The notes: generated by a model from the letters alone, not told the origin. A stretch of DNA of 64,000 bases from Photobacterium toruni (GCF_024529955.1 NZ_AP024854.1:1984001-2048000), one strand, 5' to 3'. Positions 50,190 to 60,214 are shown, counted from the stretch's first letter. Program-made: numbers and translations.

Positions 50190-50360
50190 TTAATCCCCCC
50201 ATTCATATACACTTCAACAACATTTTTATTGAATAATCATTATCTATTAAGTAACGATTACGTATACCCAAAGGATAATACCAATTACGCCAAATTAAGC
50301 TTACTATAATAAATATTGCTCAAGCTTGTGAGCTAGAATGTACTGTTAAGGAATAATTAC

Positions 50361-50795
50361 ATGAGTTTCACTCTTCATCCTCGATTAATGGCAGATACAA
50401 CCATACTTGGCGATTTACCTTTATCTCGAGTATTGCTTGCTAAAGAAGCCCTTGGACCATGGCTTATTTTAGTTCCACGTTATGAATCACTACGTGAAAT
50501 CCACCATTTATCAGAACAAGATCAACAGCAGCTAATGCGTGAATCATCAGCCGTTGCCGCCTTATTAGAGCAAGACTACCAAGCTGAAAAAATTAATATT
50601 GGCGCATTAGGCAATCTTGTTCCTCAGCTTCATCTTCATCATATTGCTCGTTTTAGTAATGATGTAGCATGGCCTGGACCTATTTGGGGTAATACCAAAG
50701 GTATTCAGCGTAGCGAAGAAGTACAGCAAGCATTAGCAGAAGAATTACGTCAAGAGTTGTCTCATATAACGGGGTTTAATACCGTTAACGTTTAA
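50361..50795 (+). CDS. HIT domain protein
   Basis: A 144-residue histidine-triad protein. The triad reads QLHLHHIAR (H-x-H-x-H-like spacing, residues about 94-100), preceded by NIGALGNLVPQ and followed by the PWxGPIWG-like block VAWPGPIWG. HIT proteins hydrolyse nucleotide conjugates such as AMP-linked compounds; this short, tryptophan-ending branch is common in proteobacteria but its substrate is not known. TAAGGAA at 50348-50354 is the ribosome-binding site. It is convergent with feoC across a shared terminator. Confidence 0.88.
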   Translation: MSFTLHPRLMADTTILGDLPLSRVLLAKEALGPWLILVPRYESLREIHHLSEQDQQQLMRESSAVAALLEQDYQAEKINIGALGNLVPQLHLHHIARFSNDVAWPGPIWGNTKGIQRSEEVQQALAEELRQELSHITGFNTVNV

Positions 50796-50841
50796 TTTTA
50801 TTGCAACGCTTATTATTGACTCTTGTATTTGTATTCAATAC

Positions 50842-50870
50842 AAAAAAAGCAGCCCTGAGGCTGCTTTTTA
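50842..50870. terminator. Bidirectional terminator, HIT gene / feoC
   Basis: AAAAAGCAGCC and GGCTGCTTTTT form a perfect stem with a 4-base loop (CTGA) between convergent genes, with A and T tracts on both flanks. Confidence 0.92.
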
Positions 50871-50887
50871 ATCGGCGCTATTTACTG

Positions 50888-51130
50888 CTAGCGCATCACT
50901 GTGATAGATAATTCATTTGCCGCTAAACATCGATACCACACATCTTTAGCGGTTTGGCAGCATTGTGTACTATCGCAGCCAACCAACTCTTTACCTATCG
51001 TTCCTTTTCGAACCCAAACAGCAAGCATGGCATCAACACCGTCTTCCGACATACCAAAGTGCATTGAAAGCTGCTTACGACTACTTCGTCCATGTTCGGT
51101 AATATATTGTTTTAACTGTTGTAAAATCAT
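50888..51130 (-). CDS. feoC: FeoC-like ferrous iron transport regulator
   Basis: An 80-residue winged-helix protein, opening MILQQLKQYITEHGRSSRKQLSMHFGMSEDGVDAMLAVWVRKGTIGKELV as in FeoC. In enterobacteria FeoC carries four cysteines that bind an iron-sulfur cluster and may stabilise FeoB; here four Cys are present (one in GCDSTQCC counted as three, one in WYRC). It overlaps the feoB stop by four bases (ATGA), so the two are translationally coupled. It ends the feo operon. Confidence 0.92.
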   Translation of the reverse strand: MILQQLKQYITEHGRSSRKQLSMHFGMSEDGVDAMLAVWVRKGTIGKELVGCDSTQCCQTAKDVWYRCLAANELSITVMR

Positions 51131-53412
51131 TCAAACAATAATCCTTCTAAGTTAGCCTGCTTTTTACCTTGTCGTTTCATCAATAAATAAATCCCAAGAT
51201 TAATAATAATGAAGAACGCAATCCAAAACGAACTACTGGCCGGATGTACTGCAAAGTCAGCAATTTGGTAGAACAGTGAAGCAAAAGTATAAGCCAGTAA
51301 CATTGTCCAACCTGCAATAAAACCAGCAAACTTCTTACCAAACTCACGAACATATGCACCCATCGCTGCCGCACATGGTGTATAAAGTAGGATGAAAATT
51401 AAGTATGACATGGCAGCTGCGCCACTCACGAAGCGTGATTGAATATTACCGTAAACTGATTGATCAACACCCTGCTCTTCAGCAACGGCTGTTTGGTTTT
51501 CAAGGCTACCGACTTCAATACCTAAAGGATCACTGAAGCTAAGTGCCGATAAATTATCACCAATAGAAACAACGGCTTCTTTAAGACTACCAAGAAGATC
51601 ATATTCTTCGCTATTACCATTAAGTGCTGGAGCATATAAACTATTCAGCGTACCAACTACGGCTTCTTTAGCAAAAATACCAGTAATAATACCCACCGTT
51701 GCAGGCCAGTTATCAGCTTTAACACCAATTGGCTCTAATACGGGAGTGATCACTTGTGCTGCATGTGATAAGACAGATTTTGATGTATCTTCATTACCAA
51801 ATGAGCCATCAGTACCTAATGAATTGAAGAAACTTAAAATAGTCACGACAACGACAATCGTTTTACCTGCACCAAATACAAAACGCTTTAGCTTCTGCCA
51901 CGTTTTAATAACGACATTACGCATTGTTGGTAATTCATAGTTTGGCATTTCCATGATAAAACTATCACTAGAACCTGGGTAAAGCGTACTTCGTAGAATC
52001 AAACCTGTCATTACGGCAGCAACAATGCCTAAAATATATAAGGCAAAAACAACATTCTGACCATTATCAGGGAAGAAAGCTGCTGCAAATAGTGCATATA
52101 CTGGTAAACGTGCACCACATGACATAAACGGTGCCATTGCTGCAGCCAGTTTACGTTCACGCTCTTGTTCTAAAGTCCGTGTCGCCATGATAGCAGGTAC
52201 ATTACAACCAAAACCAAGTACTAGTGGAACAAATGCTTTACCCGGCAAGCCTACTTTTTGCATTACTTTATCAAGCACAAAAGCAGCACGTGCCATATAA
52301 CCTGAGCTTTCTAATACAGCCAAAAATAGGTATAAACAAGCAATGACAGGAATAAAGGTAGCAACCGTTTGAATACCGCCACCAATACCATTAGCAATAA
52401 TCGTTACTAACCAAACAGGTAAATGGTTATCTAATAAATAGTGACCACCATCAACTAAAATTGCACCAAAACTAATATCAAAAAAGTCTATAAATGCACT
52501 ACCCACATTAATGGCAAACATGAACATGACGTACATTACTAAGAAGAAAAATGGGATACCAATAGCACGGTGTAGTAATACGCTGTCAATTTTATCAGTT
52601 AAACTATGGCTTAAACGCCCTTCTTGACGACGAACCTTTTGACATAATTGATGTAAAAAGGTGTATCGTACATCAGCAACCTGAATATCGGGATCAACCC
52701 GTTCCAGCATTTGACTACGAATAGCACAAGCTTGTTGCTTATGTTCTTCTGACAACGTGTAAATAACTAATGTATCATTTTCCAGCACTCGAATTGATTG
52801 AGCACGAGGATTTAACTTTTCATCATGAATAAATAATGGTTTTAATTGTTCAACAGCAGCTTCAAAATCATTGCCGTAATCAAGTGAAAAATCTGAAACA
52901 ACAATACCTTGAATTAGCATTTTATGTAATTTAGATTTAAATTCGCCAATACGCTCCATGTTATTAGCTGATAATGCTATTACTGGACAACCTAAGGCTT
53001 TTTCTAATGCTTTCAGATCTAATACTTGTTGTTGGCGCTTCAATACATCCATTTTATTAAGCACAACCACCATTGGTCGGCCCAACTCACGTAACTGTAA
53101 CGTCATGTATAAACTACGTTCAAGTGACGATGCGTCAACGACGTTAATAATAACATCTGCAGGTGTTGTTAAAATTGCTCGTGATGCAATAGCCTCATCA
53201 AGACTGTTAGCATCATTAGCACTATCAAGGTTATAAATACCTGGAAGATCCGTCAGAGAAAAATCATCGCCGTTATGTTGATAACAACCGGTCTTCTTTT
53301 CAACAGTGACACCAGCCCAGTTACCCACTTGCTGTTTTGAACCCGTTAATCCATTAAACAGTGTCGTTTTACCGCTATTTGGGTTACCAACGGTAAGAAT
53401 GTCATATTGCAT
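51127..53412 (-). CDS. feoB: Ferrous iron transporter FeoB
   Basis: The main Fe2+ permease of the inner membrane, 761 residues. The N-terminal G-protein domain has G1 GNPNSGKT (9-16), G3 DLPG and G4 NKMD (in VVLNKMDVL), followed by the helical GDI-like domain (about 170-270). The C-terminal membrane part (from about 280) has two Gate motifs: CNVPAIMATRTLEQERERKLA in the first and GIFAKEAVVGTLNSLY in the second. It begins one base inside the feoA stop (TAATG) and overlaps feoC. Needed for anaerobic iron uptake. Confidence 0.98.
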   Translation of the reverse strand: MQYDILTVGNPNSGKTTLFNGLTGSKQQVGNWAGVTVEKKTGCYQHNGDDFSLTDLPGIYNLDSANDANSLDEAIASRAILTTPADVIINVVDASSLERSLYMTLQLRELGRPMVVVLNKMDVLKRQQQVLDLKALEKALGCPVIALSANNMERIGEFKSKLHKMLIQGIVVSDFSLDYGNDFEAAVEQLKPLFIHDEKLNPRAQSIRVLENDTLVIYTLSEEHKQQACAIRSQMLERVDPDIQVADVRYTFLHQLCQKVRRQEGRLSHSLTDKIDSVLLHRAIGIPFFFLVMYVMFMFAINVGSAFIDFFDISFGAILVDGGHYLLDNHLPVWLVTIIANGIGGGIQTVATFIPVIACLYLFLAVLESSGYMARAAFVLDKVMQKVGLPGKAFVPLVLGFGCNVPAIMATRTLEQERERKLAAAMAPFMSCGARLPVYALFAAAFFPDNGQNVVFALYILGIVAAVMTGLILRSTLYPGSSDSFIMEMPNYELPTMRNVVIKTWQKLKRFVFGAGKTIVVVVTILSFFNSLGTDGSFGNEDTSKSVLSHAAQVITPVLEPIGVKADNWPATVGIITGIFAKEAVVGTLNSLYAPALNGNSEEYDLLGSLKEAVVSIGDNLSALSFSDPLGIEVGSLENQTAVAEEQGVDQSVYGNIQSRFVSGAAAMSYLIFILLYTPCAAAMGAYVREFGKKFAGFIAGWTMLLAYTFASLFYQIADFAVHPASSSFWIAFFIIINLGIYLLMKRQGKKQANLEGLLFE

Positions 53413-53639
53413 TATTTAACCTCAACTTCTATATCTTCAGCAATTTTTTTACGGATTGCAATGTCAACACCACGCACTCGTACCTGAAGAGGATCACCTA
53501 ATGGCGCTAAACGAACAACAGTAATTTCTGTATGTGGTAATAACCCCATAACCATTAATTTTTTGCGCGTTACAACAGGCAACGCAGACATATTAATCAC
53601 TGTACCGCTGTGACCACACGACATCTCTGACAGTTTCAT
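53412..53639 (-). CDS. feoA: Ferrous iron transport protein FeoA
   Basis: A 75-residue SH3-like protein required for FeoB function, opening MKLSEMSCGHSGTVINMSALPVVTRKKLMVMGLLPHTEITVVRLAPLGDPLQVRVRG, all typical of FeoA. It is the first gene of the feoABC operon and overlaps feoB by one base. Upstream are a Fur-like box (53748-53762) and a weak FNR-like box (53715-53728), which would fit control by iron and oxygen. Confidence 0.96.
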   Translation of the reverse strand: MKLSEMSCGHSGTVINMSALPVVTRKKLMVMGLLPHTEITVVRLAPLGDPLQVRVRGVDIAIRKKIAEDIEVEVK

Positions 53640-53714
53640 AACTAAATGGCTACCTTAATAAGAATTATTTACATTACGATATGGAGGATTCTACACTTTG
53701 ATACAGAATTAGTC

Positions 53715-53728
53715 TTGTCTTAAATCAA
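53715..53728 (-). promoter_or_regulatory. Weak FNR-like box before feoA
   Basis: On the minus strand TTGAT-TTAA-GACAA matches eight of ten FNR consensus positions, about 82 bases before feoA. Low confidence alone; feo control by FNR is known in other gammaproteobacteria. Confidence 0.3.
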
Positions 53729-53747
53729 TTATTTTATGTCTGATCTT

Positions 53748-53762
53748 AAATAATAGTTATCA
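53748..53762 (-). promoter_or_regulatory. Fur-like box before feoA
   Basis: On the minus strand TGATAAC-T-ATTATTT matches 11 of 14 positions of the 7-1-7 Fur consensus TGATAAT-N-ATTATCA, about 115 bases before feoA. Confidence 0.45.
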
Positions 53763-53842
53763 CTTATTAATACGAAAAATCCAATATAAATAACCAATAA
53801 TTTAGCATTTTTATTATTTATATATTATTTTTGATACTAATA

Positions 53843-53870
53843 AAAAAAAGCGTACCTTTCGATACGCTTC
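53843..53870 (-). terminator. Terminator after mepM
   Basis: AAGCGTA (53849-53855) pairs with TACGCTT (53863-53869); on the minus strand eight T follow. Confidence 0.85.
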
Positions 53871-53893
53871 TCGTAAGAATAATTCTATTTATC

Positions 53894-55255
53894 TTAACTT
53901 GGCATCTTCGCGCTTAATTGTTTTTTATACGCTTTAACATCACGTAAAAACTGCGTTCGAGTACTGCCTCTTAATGGTTCAGCTTGCGGTAATGGCACTT
54001 TCATTGCGTTCACTGGGCGGCCACTTTTTATTAATTCAAAATGTAGATGCGGTCCTGTTGAGCGACCTGTATTACCACTTTTTGCAATACGTTGTCCCAT
54101 TTTGACTTTATCTCCGACTTTGACTTGGCGTTTACTTAAATGTAAATAACGCGTCATATATTCACGACCATGTTTAATTACAATATAATTACCCGCTAGC
54201 GGATGATAACGTGATTTAACCACAACCCCATCACCAGCGGCTAAAATGGTTGTACCAATAGGCACAGCAAAATCAGTACCATTATGGGGCGAACGACGTT
54301 TAGTAATAGGATGTAACCGATTAGAGTTAAATGAAGAACTAATTCGGTATGATTTAAGCGTTGGTATACGTTTAAAGCCACGGTTCAAGCTACGCGCATC
54401 TTGATCATAAAATTGATCATCTTCACCACGGGCAATAAACATGGAATGCCCACGACGTTGGCTCTTATAGTAAAAAGCATTAATTTTACCTTTACCCACC
54501 GCTTTACCATCAATAAATTCACGATCCAAAACGACCCCAAACGAATCACCTTTGCGAGCATCACGACCTAGGTTCATCTTCCATTGTAATGCTTTAACCA
54601 CATTACCAATTTGCGTTGGCGTTAATCCTGCATCACGAGCAGAATTATAAAAACTACCCGATACTCGCCCTGTTAAGGTTACAGGCTTAATAACACCTTT
54701 TTGGGCAACTTCTTTATATATATAGCCTTTTTTACTCAGCGTATAAGTATCTGTTATTTTTTTACTTCGTATAATACTTAGGGAGGTTAACTTTCCATCA
54801 GTATCAACTTCCCATTCTAATGTCTGTCCAACACGTAATTGTTGTACTGATTTATTTGCATCAATTAAACGGTACATATCTGATATAGGTAAGCCGTATT
54901 GGGAAAAAATAACCCCTAACGTTTCTCCCGATACTACGCGGTGTTTAGATTCTGTTTCAGCATGCGCTTGTACTAATTGCTGCTCTATCTCATCTTTTGG
55001 CGCTTGAAATTGAGGATCGTTTTGATCCAAAGAGACCCCCATAGGCTCACTATCAGATTCAGATTCCTCTGACGTTGTGAGATTAATAGGCACAGCAATA
55101 GGTGCTGGTTTTTTAAAAGTGGGTATGTGGATAGTGTGTTTAGCTGGCTGCCATGCAATAGCAGCCACCATTAAAACTGTAGTCGAGAATAACGCAATTT
55201 TATGCTGCAACGGTAACACCTTCAATGATGTTACCGCAGCGATATAATATTTCAT
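53894..55255 (-). CDS. mepM: Murein DD-endopeptidase, MepM/Shy family (M23)
   Basis: A 453-residue zinc metallopeptidase that cuts peptidoglycan cross-links for wall growth. An N-terminal membrane anchor (about 18-36) is followed by a linker, an OapA/LysM-type wall-binding part (about 100-160, VVSGETLGVIFSQYGLPISDMYRLI), a Csd3-type domain, and the M23 domain (about 315-420). Zinc ligands are His/Asp in HNGTDFAVP and His in GPHLHFEL, with the YLHLS His before it. It starts 2 bases after the znuA stop, so it is cotranscribed with a zinc-uptake gene; E. coli has the same neighbours. Confidence 0.95.
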   Translation of the reverse strand: MKYYIAAVTSLKVLPLQHKIALFSTTVLMVAAIAWQPAKHTIHIPTFKKPAPIAVPINLTTSEESESDSEPMGVSLDQNDPQFQAPKDEIEQQLVQAHAETESKHRVVSGETLGVIFSQYGLPISDMYRLIDANKSVQQLRVGQTLEWEVDTDGKLTSLSIIRSKKITDTYTLSKKGYIYKEVAQKGVIKPVTLTGRVSGSFYNSARDAGLTPTQIGNVVKALQWKMNLGRDARKGDSFGVVLDREFIDGKAVGKGKINAFYYKSQRRGHSMFIARGEDDQFYDQDARSLNRGFKRIPTLKSYRISSSFNSNRLHPITKRRSPHNGTDFAVPIGTTILAAGDGVVVKSRYHPLAGNYIVIKHGREYMTRYLHLSKRQVKVGDKVKMGQRIAKSGNTGRSTGPHLHFELIKSGRPVNAMKVPLPQAEPLRGSTRTQFLRDVKAYKKQLSAKMPS

Positions 55256-55257
55256 AA

Positions 55258-56205
55258 TTAATTAAGACACTTACTAAATCGTTGCCCAAGTTCATTTAGA
55301 AAACGGACATATCCTCCCTTGCCCTCAACGATATCAGTTGCCATTGGGTCAAGAGTCCCTATTTTAACATTCGTTCCTTTGATTACAGACTTCACAACAG
55401 CTGGCGAAAACTGCGGCTCACTAAAAACACAATACGCTTGGTTATTATTTAACGCTTCGCGAATAGATAACAATGTTTTAGCACCCGGACGACGATCAGG
55501 TTCAACGGTAAAATGACCTAAATTGTCTAATTTAAATTGTTGTTCGAAATAGCCATAACCATCATGAAAAACATAATAGCCTTTGTCACTTAGCGGTTTT
55601 AACTGCTTATTAAGCTGAGTAACTGCTAACTGAACATCTGCTGTGAATGTAGAAAGATTAGCTGTATATGTATTTTTATGCAATGGGTCATACTTGATCA
55701 ATGCCTTAGTTATGACATTTGCTGCTTGCACCGCTTGATCGGGACCTAACCATAAATGTGGGTCAATACCATGATGATTATGTTGATGCCCTTTATGTTC
55801 AGATTCATGATCGTGATGTTCATGTTCATGTTCATGCTCATGCCCAGCATGATCTTGCTCATCTGCAGCGTAATAACGAAAATCAATATCATGTTGCTGG
55901 CTTAATGCAATATTTTCAGGTTTAGACGCCATTGTTTTAACTAAAAATGACTCTAATTCTGGTCCAACCCAAACGACAAGATCTGCTTGCTTTAATTTTC
56001 TGACATCTGATGGACGTAATGCATAATCGTGTGGTGATGATCCTGATGGAATAACGAATTCACTGGTTGCTGCACCTTGCGTTAATTCACTGACAATAAG
56101 ATTTAGAGGCTTAACTGTAGTGACAACATTAAAAGTGTCAGAAGCTAATGCAGATCCAGAAGCAATAAGAGCGGTAGCACAAAATAGAGAAGTTAAACGG
56201 TGCAT
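55258..56205 (-). CDS. znuA: Zinc ABC transporter, periplasmic binding protein ZnuA
   Basis: ZnuA captures Zn2+ in the periplasm for ZnuBC. The ATG at 56205, with GGGA seven bases ahead, gives 315 residues; the ATG at 56217 would add four. A Sec signal ends at ASGSALAS. Family blocks are VVTTVKPLNLIVSELTQG, SSPHDYALRPSDVRKL (zinc-binding His), a His/Glu/Asp-rich loop at about 115-147 that likely samples zinc, DPHLWLGPDQA, FHDGYGYFEQQF and the LGTLDPMATD end. A Zur box lies in the divergent promoter. mepM follows after 2 bases. Confidence 0.97.
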   Translation of the reverse strand: MHRLTSLFCATALIASGSALASDTFNVVTTVKPLNLIVSELTQGAATSEFVIPSGSSPHDYALRPSDVRKLKQADLVVWVGPELESFLVKTMASKPENIALSQQHDIDFRYYAADEQDHAGHEHEHEHEHHDHESEHKGHQHNHHGIDPHLWLGPDQAVQAANVITKALIKYDPLHKNTYTANLSTFTADVQLAVTQLNKQLKPLSDKGYYVFHDGYGYFEQQFKLDNLGHFTVEPDRRPGAKTLLSIREALNNNQAYCVFSEPQFSPAVVKSVIKGTNVKIGTLDPMATDIVEGKGGYVRFLNELGQRFSKCLN

Positions 56206-56315
56206 GATTTTTCCCATAAAAATATAGAGCAGCGAAAATTGTTGATTATCAGCAAAGAAATTTTTCTCTATTGGCTATAATCGGCGCGTATTAACAGTAA
56301 CACATGTAAAACAAA

Positions 56316-56334
56316 GATGTTATAATATAACATC
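56316..56334. promoter_or_regulatory. Zur box between znuA and znuC
   Basis: GATGTTATAATATAACATC is a perfect 19-base inverted repeat about a central A. Its core TGTTATA-N-TATAACA equals the proteobacterial Zur consensus as I recall it. It lies 111 bases before znuA and 35 before znuC and would repress both divergent units when zinc is sufficient. Confidence 0.88.
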
Positions 56335-56368
56335 ACATTTTGGCAAACTCTTATTTTAAGCATGCTTT

Positions 56369-57133
56369 ATGACAACATTAGTAGAATTACAATCACTCAC
56401 AGTGGCCTTCTCTGGACGTAATGTTCTAGATAATGTTGCACTCAAATTAGAGCGTGGTGAAATCACAACCCTTATTGGTCCAAATGGCGCAGGCAAGTCC
56501 ACCTTGGTTAAAGTGATTACTGGATTACAAAAGCCCACACAAGGAAAAGTCATTCGACAAAAAGGATTACGAATCGGTTATGTTCCGCAAAAACTTCACC
56601 TTAACAGTACGCTACCGCTTTCTGTTGATCGGTTTATGCGTTTAGCCGGCCGTTATTCTTTAGATCAACGCCATGAAGCCTTGACCATGGTTAATGGCGC
56701 ACACTTAATTGATAGTGATATGCACCGCTTATCTGGCGGTGAAATGCAACGGGTATTATTAGCGCGAGCATTACTCCAAAAACCGGATTTACTGGTCTTA
56801 GATGAACCAGTTCAAGGCGTTGATGTAACCGGCCAATTAGAGCTTTATCGCTTAATTCAACAATTACGTGATTTGCTTAATTGTGCAATATTAATGGTTT
56901 CACATGATCTACATTTGGTGATGGCAAAAACCGATAAAGTAATTTGTTTACAACACCATATATGCTGTTCTGGTAGTCCATTTAGTGTTACTAATCACCC
57001 TAAATATATTGCATTATTTGGTCGTCAAGCCAGCGATCAGTTAGCGTTATATCAACACCAACACAACCACCAACATGATGATTCAACAACGCCATCAACA
57101 TGCTGTAATAATCATCAGGATAATAATAAATAA
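56369..57133 (+). CDS. znuC: Zinc ABC transporter, ATP-binding protein ZnuC
   Basis: The cytoplasmic ATPase of the ZnuABC importer, 254 residues. Walker A is GPNGAGKST (37-45), the Q-loop lies in YVPQKLHLN, the ABC signature is LSGGEMQR (121-128) and Walker B is LLVLDEP (141-147) followed by H-loop SHDLHLV. The tail after about 220 is His/Asn-rich (HQHNHQHDD, then CCNNHQDNN), a possible zinc sensor as in other ZnuC proteins. Its stop overlaps the znuB start by one base. The Zur box is 35 bases upstream. Confidence 0.97.
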   Translation: MTTLVELQSLTVAFSGRNVLDNVALKLERGEITTLIGPNGAGKSTLVKVITGLQKPTQGKVIRQKGLRIGYVPQKLHLNSTLPLSVDRFMRLAGRYSLDQRHEALTMVNGAHLIDSDMHRLSGGEMQRVLLARALLQKPDLLVLDEPVQGVDVTGQLELYRLIQQLRDLLNCAILMVSHDLHLVMAKTDKVICLQHHICCSGSPFSVTNHPKYIALFGRQASDQLALYQHQHNHQHDDSTTPSTCCNNHQDNNK

Positions 57134-57918
57134 TGATTGAGTTTCTACTTCCTGCGTTAATTGCTGGTATTGGGATAGCCCTTTTAGCTGGTCCTCTTGG
57201 TTCTTTTGTCGTATGGCGAAAAATGGCTTATTTCGGTGATACGCTATCACATGCGTCATTACTGGGTATTGCTTTAGGCTTTTTGTTTAATATCAATTTA
57301 AACCTTGCGCTAGTTATTTGTTGTTTAGTTTTAGCGGTTATTTTGGTGACATTACAAAAACAACGTTATGTCGCAACAGATACTTTATTGGGTATTTTAG
57401 CGCACAGTGCACTGTCTCTTGGCTTAGTCGCAGTAAGTTTTTTAGATAATGTTCGTATCGATTTAATGGCGTACTTATTTGGTGATTTATTGGCTGTAAC
57501 CACCAATGATTTAATGTGGATTTATGGGGGAGGCGTTGTTGTATTAGCACTACTGATTTACCTCTGGCGACCACTTTTATCCATGACTATAAGCGAAGAA
57601 ATGGCACAAGTTGAAGGTGTGAATGTTGATTTAATGCGATTATTACTAATGCTAATGGTGGGTATGGTAATCGCTGTGGCAATGAAATTTGTGGGAGCGT
57701 TAATTATCACCTCTCTCTTAATTATTCCCGCAGCAACAGCACGACGTTTTGCCCGTAGCCCAGAATCTATGGCTGTTATTGCATCTATTATTGGCTCAAT
57801 TTCCGTCGTATTAGGACTCGCAATGTCATGGCACTACGATACACCTGCTGGTCCTTCTGTCGTGGTATCTGCAGCAGCCCTATTTATGTTAAGTCAATTT
57901 AAGCCCACGCAACGCTAA
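57133..57918 (+). CDS. znuB: Zinc ABC transporter, permease ZnuB
   Basis: The membrane-spanning subunit of ZnuABC, 261 residues with about eight or nine membrane helices. Opening [50 protein letters not shown] and the C-terminal [24 protein letters not shown] are typical of ABC-3 family permeases. It overlaps znuC by one base (TAATG). A terminator follows, shared with the convergent suc operon. Confidence 0.97.
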   Translation: MIEFLLPALIAGIGIALLAGPLGSFVVWRKMAYFGDTLSHASLLGIALGFLFNINLNLALVICCLVLAVILVTLQKQRYVATDTLLGILAHSALSLGLVAVSFLDNVRIDLMAYLFGDLLAVTTNDLMWIYGGGVVVLALLIYLWRPLLSMTISEEMAQVEGVNVDLMRLLLMLMVGMVIAVAMKFVGALIITSLLIIPAATARRFARSPESMAVIASIIGSISVVLGLAMSWHYDTPAGPSVVVSAAALFMLSQFKPTQR

Positions 57919-57945
57919 CCGTATTTATTACAACAAAATACAAAC

Positions 57946-57983
57946 AAAAAACCCGCTACACTTAATTTAGTGAGCGGGTTTTT
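57946..57983. terminator. Bidirectional terminator, znuB / sucD
   Basis: AAAACCCGCT and AGCGGGTTTT, with ACT/AGT pairing further in, form a stem between convergent genes; A/T tracts on both sides. Confidence 0.9.
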
Positions 57984-58019
57984 ATAGGTTTAGCAACTAT
58001 AAATCAATATCAGCGTTAA

Positions 58020-58892
58020 TTACCAATTCGTCACATCACGAAGTGCTTTACCAATATCAGCTAGACTTTGAACGGTTGTAACACCGGCCGCTTCCAGAGC
58101 TGCAAATTTTTCTTCCGCAGTACCTTTACCGCCAGAAATAATAGCTCCAGCATGTCCCATACGTTTACCTTCAGGTGCAGTAACACCCGCAATATAAGAC
58201 ACCACTGGTTTAGTAACATTCTCTTTAATATAGGCAGCAGCTTCTTCTTCGGCTGTACCACCGATCTCACCGATCATTACAATGGCTTTTGTCGCTGGAT
58301 CATTTTCGAACATTTCAAGAATATCAATAAAATTAGAGCCAGGTATCGGATCGCCACCAATACCAACACACGTTGATTGACCAAAGCCTTCATCAGTGGT
58401 TTGTTTTACCGCTTCATACGTCAATGTGCCTGAACGTGAAACAATGCCCACTTTACCCACTCTATGAATATGACCCGGCATAATGCCAATTTTACATTCA
58501 TCAGGAGTAATAATTCCGGGACAGTTAGGACCGATCATTCGTACGCCAGTCGCATCTAAACGTACTTTAACCTCCAACATATCTAACGTTGGAATGCCTT
58601 CTGTAATCGTAACAATTAATTCAATACCCGCATCGATAGCTTCTAAAATCGCATCTTTACAGAAAGGTGCTGGCACATAAATAACGGTAGCGGTTGCCCC
58701 TGTTGCCTTAATGGCATCACGAACAGTATTAAACACAGGTAACCCTAAATGCGTAGTCCCGCCTTTACCAGGAGAAACTCCCCCGACTAATTGCGTACCA
58801 TAAGCTAAGGCTTGTTCTGAATGAAATGTCCCTTGCCCGCCAGTAAAACCTTGGCAAATAACCTTGGTATCTTTATTAATAAGTATCGACAT
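58020..58892 (-). CDS. sucD: Succinyl-CoA synthetase, alpha subunit
   Basis: SucD with SucC converts succinyl-CoA, ADP (or GDP) and phosphate to succinate and ATP in the TCA cycle. The 290 residues include the CoA-binding N-terminus ([25 protein letters not shown]), [12 protein letters not shown], and the active-site His247, phosphorylated during catalysis, in RMGHAGAI. It overlaps sucC by one base and is the last gene of sucABCD here. Confidence 0.98.
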   Translation of the reverse strand: MSILINKDTKVICQGFTGGQGTFHSEQALAYGTQLVGGVSPGKGGTTHLGLPVFNTVRDAIKATGATATVIYVPAPFCKDAILEAIDAGIELIVTITEGIPTLDMLEVKVRLDATGVRMIGPNCPGIITPDECKIGIMPGHIHRVGKVGIVSRSGTLTYEAVKQTTDEGFGQSTCVGIGGDPIPGSNFIDILEMFENDPATKAIVMIGEIGGTAEEEAAAYIKENVTKPVVSYIAGVTAPEGKRMGHAGAIISGGKGTAEEKFAALEAAGVTTVQSLADIGKALRDVTNW

Positions 58893-60058
58893 TATTTACC
58901 CTCCGCGGCAGCAACAACTTTTTCAGCGGCTTCTGTTAACGAAGTGGCGGCAATAATATTAAGACCACTATCGGCCAATTTTGCAGTACCAACTTCAGCA
59001 TTATTGCCTTCAAGACGCACCACGACGGGTACTTTTACACCCACTTCAGCAATCGCGCCAATGATACCGTCAGCAATTAAATCACAACGTACAATACCGC
59101 CAAAAATATTCACTAAAACAGCTTTAACATTGCTATCGGAAAGAATAATTTTAAACGCTTCTGTCACGCGTTCTTTAGTTGCGCCACCACCAACATCTAA
59201 AAAGTTAGCGGGATGACCACCGTGAAGATTAACAATGTCCATGGTTCCCATTGCTAATCCAGCGCCATTAACCATACAACCAATATTTCCCTCTAAGGCA
59301 ACATAATTGAGTTCCCATTGTGCAGCGTGAGCTTCGCGCTCATCTTCTTGTGAGGCATCATGCATCTGGCGCAGTTTAGGCTGGCGATAAAGTGCATTCG
59401 CATCAACATTAACTTTACCATCGAGACATACTAACGTGCCTTCATCTGTAATAATTAATGGATTTACTTCAAGTAAGGCTAAATCACACTCAGCAAACAT
59501 GGTGCCAAGCCCAAGGAAAATACGTGTAAATTGCTTAACCTGATCACCTTGTAGACCTAATTTAAAGGCTAATTCACGCCCTTGGTAAGGTTGTGGTCCA
59601 ACTAAAGGATCGATTGCCGCTTTGTGAATTAAGTGTGGCGTCTCTTGTGCAACGTTTTCAATTTCCACACCACCTTCTGTCGATGCCATGAAAACGATAC
59701 GTTGTGAACTACGATCAACAACCGCACCTAAATATAATTCAGTTGCAATACTTGATGCTGCTTCTACCAATACTTTTGTTACTGGTTGACCTGTAGCATC
59801 TGTTTGATAAGTCACTAAATTTTTGCCTAACCAATGTTGAGCAAATTGCTTAATGCCTTCTTTATTGTCATGTAGCTCAACACCACCAGCCTTACCTCGG
59901 CCACCAGCATGAACTTGACATTTTACTACCCATTTTTCACCGCCAATTTTACCAGCTGCCGCGGCTGCTTCTTGTGGGGTATCACAAGCATAGCCATCAG
60001 GCACTGGTAAACCATATTCAGCGAATAGTTGTTTTGCTTGATACTCGTGCAAATTCAT
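58892..60058 (-). CDS. sucC: Succinyl-CoA synthetase, beta subunit
   Basis: SucC binds the nucleotide and succinate. The 388 residues match E. coli exactly in length. An ATP-grasp domain opens [22 protein letters not shown] and continues with [21 protein letters not shown] and [20 protein letters not shown]; the C-terminal ligase domain includes [17 protein letters not shown] and [14 protein letters not shown]. It lies 156 bases after sucB; the gap holds a hairpin without a T-run. Confidence 0.98.
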   Translation of the reverse strand: MNLHEYQAKQLFAEYGLPVPDGYACDTPQEAAAAAGKIGGEKWVVKCQVHAGGRGKAGGVELHDNKEGIKQFAQHWLGKNLVTYQTDATGQPVTKVLVEAASSIATELYLGAVVDRSSQRIVFMASTEGGVEIENVAQETPHLIHKAAIDPLVGPQPYQGRELAFKLGLQGDQVKQFTRIFLGLGTMFAECDLALLEVNPLIITDEGTLVCLDGKVNVDANALYRQPKLRQMHDASQEDEREAHAAQWELNYVALEGNIGCMVNGAGLAMGTMDIVNLHGGHPANFLDVGGGATKERVTEAFKIILSDSNVKAVLVNIFGGIVRCDLIADGIIGAIAEVGVKVPVVVRLEGNNAEVGTAKLADSGLNIIAATSLTEAAEKVVAAAEGK

Positions 60059-60170
60059 AATGTTCTATCCGTTTTTATCCCTTTGGGACTCATTAAATCC
60101 ATTTGAGATATTCTTTGATACCTCTTCATCATTGCATCATGCTTACTGCTTCCCATTTATAGGGAGGTAA

Positions 60171-60203
60171 GTTAACCGAATAATGAGCACTTACTCGGTT
60201 AAC
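60171..60203 (-). repeat. Intercistronic hairpin, sucB-sucC
   Basis: GTTAACCGA (60171-60179) and TCGGTTAAC (60195-60203) are a perfect 9-base inverted repeat, with TAA/TTA pairing inside. No T-tract follows on the minus strand. It begins 11 bases after sucB and may stabilise or process the transcript or partly terminate it. Confidence 0.7.
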
Positions 60204-60214
60204 TCTTTAGAGCT

